Of a stretch of DNA of 64,000 bases, positions 17,809 through 26,558 are shown piece by piece. The translations under genes and the position numbers were made by a program. Origin of the DNA: Arthrobacter sp. OAP107. Its GTDB lineage: Bacteria; Actinomycetota; Actinomycetes; Actinomycetales; Micrococcaceae. The DNA lies in NCBI RefSeq assembly GCF_040546765.1, contig NZ_JBEPOK010000001.1, positions 2,852,001 to 2,916,000 of the forward strand, read 5' to 3'. Below the pieces are notes generated by a model. That model was not told the origin of the DNA. It searched no databases and worked only from the letters and a program-made list of their open reading frames with translations. The stretch's first letter is position 1. The number at the start of each line of letters is the position of its first letter.

Positions 17809-18822
17809 TTGCAAGGAGTTCTTTTCAAGGGCGACCGCCAACTCGAGTTGCGGGAGTTTCCGGACCCAACACCAGGTCCGGAAGAGGTTGTCATCGAAGT
17901 CCGCGCCTCTGGCATGTGCGGTTCTGATCTGCACGAATATCGGAAGCCGCAGGGCCAGACCCCGAAAGCCATCGCAGGCCACGAACCCGCCGGCGTGGTC
18001 GTGGCCGTCGGCGATCTGGTGCCAGCATCGTGGATCGGACGCTCTGTAATGATCCACCACTACATCGGTTGTGGACGATGCGACCAGTGCCGGACCGGAT
18101 GGACGCACCTGTGCCGTGAGGAGCACCGGGCGCTCGGATACGCGGTGAACGGGGGCCACGCCACCTACATCAAGGTTCCGTTCTCGATCGTTCTGCCCTT
18201 GCCTGACGGACTCTCGTTCGAGGCGGCTGCCGCCATCAGCTGCGGGACAGGAACCGCCTGGGGGGCACTGGAAATGATCAACCTGCGCGGCGACGACACC
18301 ATCGCCATCTTCGGGCAGGGGCCCGTCGGTCTCTCCGCGACCCAATTGGCCACCGCACTAGGCGCCAAGGTCATCGCCCTCGATATCGAGCCGCGCCGGC
18401 TGGAACGAGCGCGCGAGTTCGGTGCTGCTGAGGTTATCAATCCGCTCGAGGTGGACTCCGTACGCGACGCGGTATTCGACCTTACCGGCGGCCGCGGCGT
18501 GACGAAGAGCCTTGAAACCTCGGGGGCGCCGATCGCTACCAACCACGCGCTGCAGGTACTCGGACTCTGGAGCACCGTGTGCTGGATAGGGCGCGGAGCC
18601 CCACTACAGGTCGACATGACAGAACAGGTCTCGAAGCAAGTAACTGCCAAAACCTCCTGGACGCTCTCCACCGAACAAATGGGGCGCTTGGCGGACTTCG
18701 TCCTCGATCGCGGCGTCAACGTCGACGCACTCTTCACCGACCGCTGGAAACTCAGCGAGGCAGTCAAGGCCTACGAGTGGTTCGACCGCCAGAGCAGCGG
18801 CAAGGGCGTTATCGTCCCCTGA
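17809..18822 (+). CDS. zinc-dependent alcohol dehydrogenase
   Basis: A 337-residue medium-chain dehydrogenase. The catalytic-zinc segment SGMCGSDLHEYR is near residue 36 and GHEPAGVV near 60. The structural-zinc cysteines are in CGRCDQCRTGWTHLC near 88-103, and the cofactor loop is FGQGPVGLSA. It starts at TTG 17809, with AAGGAG correctly spaced. It is very similar in layout to the enzyme at 44169 (shared LEREFPDP-like start, VMIHHY versus VMVHHY, AISCGTGTA), indicating paralogous modules. It is the last gene of this operon. Confidence 0.93.
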   Translation: MQGVLFKGDRQLELREFPDPTPGPEEVVIEVRASGMCGSDLHEYRKPQGQTPKAIAGHEPAGVVVAVGDLVPASWIGRSVMIHHYIGCGRCDQCRTGWTHLCREEHRALGYAVNGGHATYIKVPFSIVLPLPDGLSFEAAAAISCGTGTAWGALEMINLRGDDTIAIFGQGPVGLSATQLATALGAKVIALDIEPRRLERAREFGAAEVINPLEVDSVRDAVFDLTGGRGVTKSLETSGAPIATNHALQVLGLWSTVCWIGRGAPLQVDMTEQVSKQVTAKTSWTLSTEQMGRLADFVLDRGVNVDALFTDRWKLSEAVKAYEWFDRQSSGKGVIVP

Positions 18823-19249
18823 CCTCGACGTAACCGTCCCGCGGGTTGCGCGGATGACTGCATCATTGACTGCTGGAACCACCCCGCCTCAAGAACCAAC
18901 CGAATGCGCACCAATGCCACCTGCGTGCTCCTTGATCCTCCAGGACATCGGAGGCCGCCCGCAGCTACGGAACCTTATCGGCAGCGGGCATCTCGGGTGT
19001 AGCGGCCTGTGTCCCGTCGGCCAGGGGGACGCGCTGTAGTATGCCTTGGAACCTCCGACACCCACACAGTGGACACCCCCGGGCTGGTAGCCCGAGCGGC
19101 AAATCTCGCTCGTGTGGTCCGAGCCGAAGAAAGGGCGACGACGAACTGCCCCACCTAAATGTTCTTCACTGCGGAGCGACCTCCTCGACGATGCCCACAT
19201 ACTCGCGGCCCATGGCAACCAGGATGTCAGGACCCCGGGGAAGTGCCCC
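18823..19249. other. intergenic stretch, nothing recognised
   Basis: No gene, tRNA or convincing repeat is visible between the dehydrogenase and the IS256 remnant. The segment next to 19250 is the point where the transposase reading stops matching its family, so one end of a deletion or rearrangement lies here. Confidence 0.5.
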
Positions 19250-20345
19250 CGGGACCTGACCGCGGCGGTAACGGGCGTTGACTGATTCGATGGCGTTGGT
19301 GCTGCAGATGACCCGCCGGATTTCGACGTCGTAGTCCAGGAACGGCACGAACTCGCTCCAGGCGTTCTCCCACAGCCGGGTGATCGCCGGGTACTGCCGG
19401 CCCCATTTGGTCGAGAACTCCACGAATCGTTCCTTAGCCGCGGCCTCGGAAGGTGCCGTGTAGACCGGGCGCAGGTCACGGGACATCTCGTCCCAGTACT
19501 GCCGGGCCGCGTAGCGGAAGGTGTTGCGGATCAGATGCACGATATACAGGTCTGGACCACAGAGCGCTCCCAGACCGTGGTGATGGCCTCGGGCAGGCCC
19601 TTGAGCCCGTCGCAGACAGTGATGCAGACGTCCTCGACGCCGCGGTTCTTGATTTCGGTCAGCACCGAGAGCCAGAACTTTGCCCCTTCGCCGCCGTCCC
19701 CGGCCCACAGCCCGAGGAGGTCCCGTTCGCCGTTGACGCTGACGCCGATCGCGACGTAGACCGGCCGGTTGGTGACCTGCCCGTCACGGACCTTGACGTG
19801 AATCGCGTCGATGAACACCACCGGGTAGACCCGGTCCAGGGGCCGGTTCTGCCACTCGACCATCTCGCCGATGACCTTCTCCGTGATCCGTGAGATGGTG
19901 TCCTTGAGACCCTGGCACCGAACACCTCGGCGAAGTGGGCCGCGATCTCCCCGGTGGTGAGGCCCTTCGCGCTGAGTGACAACACGATCTCATCCACGCC
20001 GGTCAGCCGACGCTGGCGCTTCTCCACGATCTGCGGAGCGAAGGTCGAGCCGGTATCCCGCGGCACGTCGATCTCCACCGGCCCGATCTCGGTCAGCACG
20101 GTCTTCGTGCGGGTGCCGTTGCGGGAGTTCCCGCTCCCGCGCCCGGACACGTCGTGCTTCTCGTATCCGAGGTGTTCGTCCATGTCCGCTTCCAACGCGG
20201 TCTCCAGGACGTTTTTCGTGAGCCGGTTCAACAACCCGTCAGGGCCGACGAGGTCGATGCCCTGCTCCCTGGCCTGGGCCAGGAGCTGCTGCGCTGACTC
20301 TTGCTGATCCACATCAGTCGCCATGGGATCCATGGTGTCGCTCAT
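19250..20345 (-). pseudogene. IS256 family transposase, frameshifted and 3'-truncated
   Basis: Read on the minus strand, the first frame gives an IS256 N-terminus (EADMDEHLGYEKHDVSGRGS, then VEIDVPRDTGSTFAPQIV). After AEVFGARVS the match moves to a second frame (VYPVVFIDAIHVKVRDGQV, the first catalytic Asp region), then to a third (IVHLIRNTFRYAARQYW, ICSTNAIESVNARYRR). The match ends right after RYRR/RGHFP and the last 50 or so residues are missing. Three frames and a lost C-terminus mean it is dead. Confidence 0.85.
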
Positions 20346-20418
20346 GATCGATCCTCCCCGCCAGGCAACGCCCGGCGTGTCAGGCCAACCACGGATCCAC
20401 CGTTATTCAGACAGTCCC
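19250..20418 (-). mobile_element. IS256 family insertion sequence, one end missing
   Basis: The element upstream of the transposase ends, read on the minus strand, with GGGACTGTCTGAATAACGG (bases 20400-20418). This resembles the GGNACTGTCTGNNNAACGG ends of actinobacterial IS256 elements. No matching inverted repeat is visible at the 19250 side, consistent with the truncated transposase. Confidence 0.7.
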
Positions 20419-20611
20419 ACCCACGGCTAGCAACCGCACGTTAGGCGACGTGGCCAGATGGTGACATGGCGGGGACGCGAGTTCTGCCGAGGTGCCAACG
20501 CCTGTGGAGCTGTCCTGCGAGGCACGCTTGTCATTGCCGCCCGAAACAGACCCTCAGCATAGGGGCGAAGGCGAAGGCCGTGCATGCCTCGGCAAGCTGG
20601 ACTAAGGGGCG

Positions 20612-21040
20612 TCAGTCGGCGTCGTAGGTGTTAGCGATATAGACGTCACAGGGAGCGTTATGGGCCACGCTGTTGGCGACGCTTCCCAGGACGCGGCCGA
20701 TGCCCTTCATCCTGCGGTTTCCCACCACGATGATGCGGGCATCTATCCGCAGTGCTTCTTTGATGAGGGCGTCCGCGGGTCTGCCGCGGACGGCAGAGCT
20801 TGTCATCTCGACGCCCTGCCCCAACGACTCCGCAACTGTTCGAGCGACGTGCTCAGCCGCATCAGCGTCAGAGACAACCAACTGGTCGGTGCCGCTGCCA
20901 AAAACTTCGGTGCGATCGCTGTCGAAGGCCGACACCACGTGGAGCGAGGCGTTTAGGGCAATCGCCAGATCCCGTGCCGATTCTGCCGCCTTCCTTGCAG
21001 TTCCGCTGCCGTCAACACCTACAACTATTATTCCGCTCAT
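20612..21040 (-). CDS. universal stress protein (UspA family)
   Basis: A 142-residue single-domain Usp. It starts IIVVGVDGSGTARKA (the first strand with its conserved Asp) and ends with the ATP-binding motif GNRRMKGIGRVLGSVANSVA. It is intact although surrounded by IS debris. Its role is probably a general stress or starvation response unrelated to the catabolic operons. No operon partner is present. Confidence 0.9.
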   Translation of the reverse strand: MSGIIVVGVDGSGTARKAAESARDLAIALNASLHVVSAFDSDRTEVFGSGTDQLVVSDADAAEHVARTVAESLGQGVEMTSSAVRGRPADALIKEALRIDARIIVVGNRRMKGIGRVLGSVANSVAHNAPCDVYIANTYDAD

Positions 21041-21514
21041 GTGTATGCTCCTTTGTTTTGTTGTGAGAACGGGTTGACGCGCCTGCGGGCAGTCGAACTG
21101 GCGAGTACCTGCCGGCAGCAGCGCATGGGCCTATACGCTCCACGCGATTTTGAAGATATCCTTCATTGTAGGACTTGGTCAATAGCCGAGATGCAGGCGC
21201 GGCTGAGCGGGTCGAGCGAAGAGGAGGATGGATATTCACGCGACGAGTGGACGCAGTGCGTCGAGTCTGGCCGTGGTTTTGCAGATCCTGGACCGGCTCA
21301 GCGCGAAAATGGCCCCTTGGTGGACGGTGTCCTCATCGGATTTTGGTCGTACGGAAGACCCCTCCTCGCCACCCGCGTCCCCGACCGCAACCACGGACTC
21401 GTGGCCCGTCACCGATTCTTTCGGCATGCCGTGGTAGGCGTCGGAGATCGAAATCGGACCGCAAGTACTCGGCAAAACGGGGAGAGTAGAAATTAGCTGC
21501 GGGTACTGCCGCGG
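21041..21514. other. intergenic stretch, nothing recognised
   Basis: Open frames exist on both strands, but none has a recognisable motif or a good ribosome site. It separates the Usp gene from the MFS/ALDH chimeric scar and is probably decayed sequence. Confidence 0.45.
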
Positions 21515-21742
21515 CTACAGCATATGGGAATCGTCCGCTTCCGGGCTCTTATTCCCTTGTCCATGCTGCAAAGAGGAGTGATCGGCATTCATTCTCACGG
21601 CCGACGATTTCGTGTCGGCCGAGAGGGCGCCGTTTCTGTGGAAGAAACATAGGATAAGCGCAAAGACGATGACCGCGGCCGAGCAAGCCTTGACAGCCGG
21701 CCACTCACCGATGTGCCAAAGCGTGGCGGCCAGAGTTGAACC
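21515..21742 (-). pseudogene. C-terminal remnant of an MFS transporter
   Basis: On the minus strand, from about 21742 downwards, the reading GSTLAATLWHIGEWPAV and VIVFALILCFFHRNGAL matches the last two helices of the intact carrier at 32912-34204 (GSTMAATLWHIGQWPAI, VIVFALTLWFFQRNRAL). Nucleotide similarity is obvious as well. Only about the last 75 residues are present, and the match stops abruptly at 21742 where ALDH sequence begins on the other strand. It is therefore a scar from a recombination between copies of these two genes. Confidence 0.85.
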
Positions 21743-21743
21743 G

Positions 21744-22048
21744 GACATGCGCATCGGCCGTGAAGAGATCTTCGGACCGGTTCTTTCCATCCTTCCGTTA
21801 GATGACATCGACGAAGCCATCGCCAACGACAGCGAGTACGGTCCGGGCGGAGCTGTCTGGTCACAAAGCCTGCCCACCGCCCTCCGCGCAGTACAGGGCG
21901 TACACACCGGCACTATATGGGTCAACTGCTACGGCTACATCGACCCGTTCGTCGGATTCAGCGGCACAAGACTGGCTACGGCTACAAAGGCACCACTGCG
22001 CACATGGACACCTACCTCTACACCAAAAGCGTCAACATGCAACTGTGA
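21744..22048 (+). pseudogene. C-terminal remnant of an aldehyde dehydrogenase
   Basis: From 21744 the plus strand reads DMRIGREEIFGPVLSILP and on to WVNCYGYIDPFVGFSGT, nearly identical to the tail of the ALDH at 45231-46730. It has lost two codons (AIAIAND became AIAND) and later shifts frame after FSGTRL. The DNA still matches the intact gene up to the stop at 22048. It lacks the catalytic part and is non-functional. Confidence 0.9.
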
Positions 22049-22224
22049 GGAACCGCTGTCAGCACACAAACACTGAGGGCTGCGTTCAGTCTGACGGCAG
22101 CCCTCAGTGCATTTAAGAACCGCATCTCAAAGCGTCCCTCAACTACACTGCCGCGGTCGATGTGATGATGAAGAACCGGTTCGGCATCTGATGCATTGTG
22201 CCCGGCTGAGGGGTGCAGCAGCCT

Positions 22225-22350
22225 GAGCGCCCGCCTGCTGCAGAAACAGACCAGGCTGGGACGGAGTCTGCGCTGGCGGACGAGCTAGACGATCATCTCG
22301 GCTACGGCGAGCATGATCCGGCGGGCCGTAACGGCGGCAATTTGCCGTAA
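22225..22350 (+). pseudogene. IS256 family transposase fragment
   Basis: The plus-strand frame from 22261 reads TESALADELDDHLGYGEHD then PAGRNGGN, the diagnostic N-terminal motif of IS256 transposases (E-x-D-x-HLGY, then GRN-x-GN). It hits a stop within a few codons. This is a second, unrelated IS256 fragment on the opposite strand from the one at 19250. Confidence 0.75.
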
Positions 22351-22499
22351 TGGCCGGCGATCCGACGTCGCCGCTGACACAGGCCGGCCCGTGGATATCT
22401 TGAGGCCAGGTCCCGCGATGCGTCGTTCAGCCCGCGGGTCGTGGCCAAGGGCCTGACGCATAGCCACAATGGGCAGCAACGCAGACTCCGGGGCGGGGG

Positions 22500-22820
22500 A
22501 AATGTGCTGGTGCATTCGGATCAGGACTCCGGCGGACTCTTCCGCAGAGCGCCGGGAAGTCCGATCGACGCGTCCGAGGGACACTGCTTGAAACAAGGCT
22601 GTGAAGGAGAGTTTCCTTCGGGCATGTCAGGGAAGAAATGTTCCACCATCAGAGCCTTAGGCCTGATGCCCCGGCTGCGGCAACACCATGCCGCGTGCAG
22701 TCCGTACAGCACCGAATGGATCTGGAAGCTCAAGGGCCTGAGCCCGGTGCGATACCGAACTCAGGCCCTTGCGGTCTGTCTCCTAGTTGGATAAGTCCAA
22801 CTTCTGGGGACCAGTTCACC
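22500..22820 (+). mobile_element. IS3 family (IS150-like) orfB tail remnant
   Basis: In successive plus-strand frames I read VLVHSDQ (the DDE-domain second Asp), then SFGHVREEMFHH (compare FFGHMKEEMFHH of IS3 orfB), then LKGLSPVRYRTQALA, the usual C-terminus of IS150-like transposases. This is followed by GTCCAACTTCTGGGGACCAG near 22796-22815, which resembles an IS3 terminal repeat. The several frameshifts mean it is dead. Confidence 0.75.
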
Positions 22821-22870
22821 AGAGATTAGAGTTATCTAATGCGTGGACTCACGCTGAAGGAGCGGCCTCC

Positions 22871-24157
22871 TTACGGCGCTGCCAACGCGAGTTTCATCTG
22901 CTCGGGTGTGAGCAGGCTGGAAACGGGAACCCTGGAGGGGACGTCCGGGCCGTTGGTGGCCAGGACCGAGTCGGTAGTAACGACCGGAACGTGCACAGGG
23001 ACCTGGGCGGGAACCTGGCGGCCTTCCTTGATCTTGATCCCGGCAGTGACCCCGAACCGCGGGAACCAGACGTGGCTGCTTGCCAGCCAGGAGGTCGGGT
23101 TGATTCCGGCCTGCTTCGCCTGCTGAACCAAGGTGAGCCAGGAGTGGGTCATGACGTCGCTCAAGAACGCTGGCGGCGTCTTTTTCTCGGCGATGTAGGG
23201 CTTGGCGAAGTCGTCGGTCGAGTCATCATAGATGATGGCCGCGGGCTCCTTGCCCGAAGCAAGGAGGGCGTTCGCAGCCTGCGCTGCGCCTTGGGGTGTC
23301 CACTGCGTGAAGCCTTCGGTGACCTGGGTCCAGCCGGCACCGTCGAGGACCTTCTTCGCGCACGGCTGCCAGGCCGCAGCGTTGCTGTTGCCGGGGATGC
23401 CGGTGTAGAGGGCGTAGGACTTGTTGTTCCCCAGCTCCTTTACCAGGGCCTGGGCGCCTTCGGTGTAGAGGTCGCAGAGCGCCAGCGGGACCTGGGCGGC
23501 CACGGAGGACGCGGAAGATTCCGGGAGCGGGGTATTCACCGTGACCACAGTGATGCCTGCCTGCTTGGCCTGCTGGAGCGCGGAGGCGATCGCGCCGCCG
23601 AAGACCGGGTCGGTCACGATAATGTCGACCTTCTGCGCGACCAGGCTCCGCAGGTTCGCCAGCACCGCGGCGACGTCGCCGTTCGCGTTGTTGTAGACGA
23701 TCTTCTTGACCTGCGGATAGGCCAGTGCCTGGGCCGTGGCTTCGCCGCGCATGATGCTGGCAAAGGAGTTGCTGTTCTCGAGCGCGATGGCCACGGTCAG
23801 GGACCCGTGGCCGGTGTCGCAGGAACTCTGCTGCAAGCAGGTCTTGAACAACTGATTCTGCTCGGACGTCATCGGCTTGGACGCGGCCGCCATGGCATCC
23901 GCCGCCACCGGGTCCAGCTTGTCAACGGGGATGTCGGTAAGGAAGGTCTTCTTGATCGTGGCCGCGAGAGCCTTCTGGTCGACATTCTGCGCGGTGATGT
24001 CGTCGGCGGACGCGGAGGCGGTCGCTTGGGAGCCGCCGGACGACCCCGTCGTCGTCGAGCATGCAGCCAGCAGCCCTGTCAGCACGAACGCTGAAAGCAG
24101 ATGAAGGACCGATCGGTTCTTGAAGGGCCGCCTGGGGCCCGGGGATGCCGTTCTCAT
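22871..24157 (-). CDS. sugar-type ABC substrate-binding lipoprotein, copy 1
   Basis: A 428-residue extracytoplasmic binding protein of the ribose/galactose (Peripla_BP_4) kind. It has a lipoprotein signal with lipobox LLAAC at about residues 30-35, then a Ser/Gly/Thr linker. The ligand domain includes VDIIVTDPVFGGAIASALQQ and ITVVTVNTPLPES. The ATG at 24157 has GGAG ten bases upstream. It differs from copy 2 in short patches (SNSFASIM versus SNAWDSIF; DDSTDDF versus DYTTEDF; HVWFPRF versus HVWFGRF; QPCAKK versus QPCLKK). It should deliver a ligand to the importer encoded at 26559-30194, on the other strand. Confidence 0.92.
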   Translation of the reverse strand: MRTASPGPRRPFKNRSVLHLLSAFVLTGLLAACSTTTGSSGGSQATASASADDITAQNVDQKALAATIKKTFLTDIPVDKLDPVAADAMAAASKPMTSEQNQLFKTCLQQSSCDTGHGSLTVAIALENSNSFASIMRGEATAQALAYPQVKKIVYNNANGDVAAVLANLRSLVAQKVDIIVTDPVFGGAIASALQQAKQAGITVVTVNTPLPESSASSVAAQVPLALCDLYTEGAQALVKELGNNKSYALYTGIPGNSNAAAWQPCAKKVLDGAGWTQVTEGFTQWTPQGAAQAANALLASGKEPAAIIYDDSTDDFAKPYIAEKKTPPAFLSDVMTHSWLTLVQQAKQAGINPTSWLASSHVWFPRFGVTAGIKIKEGRQVPAQVPVHVPVVTTDSVLATNGPDVPSRVPVSSLLTPEQMKLALAAP

Positions 24158-24365
24158 TGGATGTTGCTCCTTATCAGGATGTGGGTGGGGGCGTCCAAAG
24201 CTCTCCTTCGACCGTGAACACCGGAAATGACAGTCGTTGCCGGCCTGCCGCCTTTGTTGAGCGCTCAAGAGGAAAGCGATTGCTCAATATCGGCGGCCCC
24301 CAACGCCAGACCAACGCGCCGGTTCCCGGACTGCGGAGCCCGGCGCGTTAGTGCCAGCGGAGGTG

Positions 24366-25652
24366 TTAGGGGGCCGCCAGCGCGAGTTTCATCTGTTCGG
24401 GTGTGAGCAGGCTGGAAACGGGGACGCTGGAGGGGACATCCGGGCCGTTGGTGGCCAGGACCGAGTCGGATGAAACCACCGGAACATGCACGGTGACCTG
24501 GGCGGGAACCTGGCGGCCTTCCTTGATCTTGATCCCGGCAGTCACCCCGAACCTGCCGAACCAGACGTGTCCACTGGCCAGCCAGGAGGTCGGATTAATT
24601 CCGGCCTGCTTCGCCTGCTGAACGAGGCTGAGCCAGGAGTAGTTCATGACGTCGCTCAAGAACGCTGGCGGCGTCTTTTTCTCGTCAATGTAGGGCTTGG
24701 CGAAGTCCTCGGTGGTGTAGTCGTAGATGATCGCCGCGGGCTCCTTGCCCGAGGCCAGGAGTGCGTTCGCAGCCTGCGCCGCGCCTTGGGCTGTCCACTG
24801 CGTGAAGCCTTCGGTGACCTGGGTCCAGCCGGCACCGTCGAGGACCTTCTTCAGGCACGGCTGCCAGGCCGCAGCGTTGCTGTTGCCGGGGATGCCGGTG
24901 TAGAGGGCGTAGGACTTGTTGTTCCCCAGCTCCTTTACCAGGGCCTGGGCGCCTTCGGTGTAGAGGTCGCAGAGCGCCAGCGGGACCTGGGCGGCCACGG
25001 AGGACGCGGAAGATTCCGGGAGCGGGGTATTCACCGTGACCACAGTGATGCCTGCCTGCTTGGCCTGCTGGAGCGCGGAGGCGATCGCGCCGCCGAAGAC
25101 CGGGTCGGTCACGATAATGTCGACCTTCTGCGCAATAAGGCTCCGCAGGTTCGCCAGCACCGCGGCGACGTCGCCGTTCGCGTTGCTGTAGACGATCTTC
25201 TTGACCTGCGGATAGGCCAGTGCCTGGGCCGTGGCTTCGCCGCGGAAAATGCTATCCCACGCGTTGCTGCTCTCGAGCGCGATGGCCACGGTCAGGGACC
25301 CGTGGCCGGTGTCGCAGGAACTCTGCTGCAAGCAGGTCTTGAACAACTGATTCTGCTCGGACGTCATCGGCTTGGACGCGGCCGCCATGGCATCCGCCGC
25401 CACCGGGTCCAGCTTGTCAACGGGGATGTCGGTAAGGAAGGTCTTCTTGATCGTGGCCGCGAGAGCCTTCTGGTCGACATTCTGCGCGGTGATGTCGTCG
25501 GCGGACGCGGAGGCGGTCGCTTGGGAGCCGCCGGACGACCCCGTCGTCGTCGAGCATGCAGCCAGCAGCCCTGTCAGCACGAACGCTGAAAGCAGATGAA
25601 GGACCGATCGGTTCTTGAAGGGCCGCCTGGGGCCCGGGGATGCCGTTCTCAT
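24366..25652 (-). CDS. sugar-type ABC substrate-binding lipoprotein, copy 2
   Basis: A 428-residue twin of the downstream gene with identical signal peptide and lipobox. The same frame stays open for another 155 codons upstream, but the ATG at 25652 with its GGAG site is shared by both copies and starts a proper signal peptide, so the longer reading is rejected. Its pocket-region patches carry aromatic residues that copy 1 lacks (AWDSIF, DYTTEDF, NYSWLS). The two copies may bind related but different ligands. It is probably driven by the minus-strand promoter at 26126-26154 through a leader of about 470 bases. Confidence 0.92.
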   Translation of the reverse strand: MRTASPGPRRPFKNRSVLHLLSAFVLTGLLAACSTTTGSSGGSQATASASADDITAQNVDQKALAATIKKTFLTDIPVDKLDPVAADAMAAASKPMTSEQNQLFKTCLQQSSCDTGHGSLTVAIALESSNAWDSIFRGEATAQALAYPQVKKIVYSNANGDVAAVLANLRSLIAQKVDIIVTDPVFGGAIASALQQAKQAGITVVTVNTPLPESSASSVAAQVPLALCDLYTEGAQALVKELGNNKSYALYTGIPGNSNAAAWQPCLKKVLDGAGWTQVTEGFTQWTAQGAAQAANALLASGKEPAAIIYDYTTEDFAKPYIDEKKTPPAFLSDVMNYSWLSLVQQAKQAGINPTSWLASGHVWFGRFGVTAGIKIKEGRQVPAQVTVHVPVVSSDSVLATNGPDVPSSVPVSSLLTPEQMKLALAAP

Positions 25653-26125
25653 TGGATGTTGCTCCTTATCAGGATGTGGGTGGGGGCGTCCAAAGCTCTC
25701 CTTCGACCGTGAACACCGGATAGCCAGCTGGGCCCCTGCTGTGGCTGTGGTTCTCGGCGGACGCCGCTGAGATACTGCGTCGCAATTGTGCGGTCGGCGG
25801 CGGTTCGGTTTCACCAGCCTGGCCTCGTCTACCCTCAACCGAGTTTGCCCGTCTCGATGCCGATGGTGTGTCTGGTACGCAATTCCGGGTGGGATCCCTT
25901 TCTCTGACGTTGCCCCAGCCCGACACCCGCTTACCCGTGAGCCTTGATGTGTTCCGGTGTAAAGGGGAAACTGCTCAACTTGTTTCGTCAGCCGACAAGC
26001 CTTTCCCTCGAGGGCGGATCCCTTGCTGGCCAAGCGATTCGCAGCGCCTTTAGGGCGACGCTTCCGTTCGATGAAGATATGGACCGAGACTCCGATCGGG
26101 AGTCTCAACCATCCGTTCAAAACGA

Positions 26126-26154
26126 AGTATGTCCCACCATATGGGATTCGTCAA
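26126..26154 (-). promoter_or_regulatory. class I promoter-operator, minus direction
   Basis: On the minus strand TTGACG is followed 17 bases later by CATACT, with ATCCC-N7-GGGA in the spacer. It is one base shorter than the other sites and its -10 is poorer. It faces the tandem binding-protein genes. Confidence 0.6.
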
Positions 26155-26208
26155 CACTCTGAGGACCATTCGGGGCCCCGGCATCGTGCGCCAGATCACA
26201 AATTTCTG

Positions 26209-26238
26209 TTGACTGTATCCCGCAATATGGGATACCTT
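26209..26238 (+). promoter_or_regulatory. class I promoter-operator, plus direction
   Basis: TTGACT, 18 bases, TACCTT, with TATCCC-N7-GGGATA in the spacer. It faces the permease and ATPase-permease genes, leaving a leader of about 320 bases. With the site 55 bases away it forms a divergent pair under one presumed regulator. Confidence 0.75.
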
Positions 26239-26558
26239 CAATCCAGCGGGCCTCCATGTGTGCTCATGAGAGGACGCCCAACGCATCCCAACGGCTCTTG
26301 CCAGGATGACATCAATCTGTAAAGGAGCAGGAGACTGGTGCAAGCAACGCAGCAGACGCCGGCCTGTCGGATGTGTTGTCTTCACTTGCAGCCTGTCCCG
26401 ATTGCGGACTTTGATCCACTTGCGCCGAGTGCAGATAGTGCGCCCGGCATACGTGCAACCCAAACCTTTCGGTCGCTCCGGCCGAAACTTCAGAGAAGCA
26501 ATGCTGCTTCTGACTCGGAGGTCCAAAAAGTGCTGATGACCCTGCGGAGGAACCCGCG

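Larger units (their letters stand above)
22871..25720 (-). repeat. tandem duplication of about 1.36 kb (binding-protein gene plus upstream DNA)
   Basis: 22871-24225 and 24366-25720 are direct copies offset by 1495 bases. Identity includes the whole gene, the ribosome site and about 68 bases upstream, ending at the shared GTGAACACCGGA. Long blocks appear base-for-base identical, and the differences sit in a few tight clusters inside the coding region. Confidence 0.9.
25721..26558. other. divergent control region between binding-protein and permease genes
   Basis: It contains two class I promoter-operators back to back (26126-26154 minus, 26209-26238 plus) and otherwise no gene I can support. 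Around 26322 the string AAAGGAGCAGGAGA resembles the leader of the cupin gene at 54397 (GAAGGAGCAGGAGATGCGCG), including the next bases AAGCAANGCAGC. This suggests a decayed copy of that gene start. Confidence 0.55.

Noticed and set aside
24366..26120. 584-residue version of binding-protein copy 2
   Set aside because: The extra 155 N-terminal residues are basic and low-complexity and would bury the signal peptide; the tandem copy shares only the ATG at 25652 and its ribosome site.
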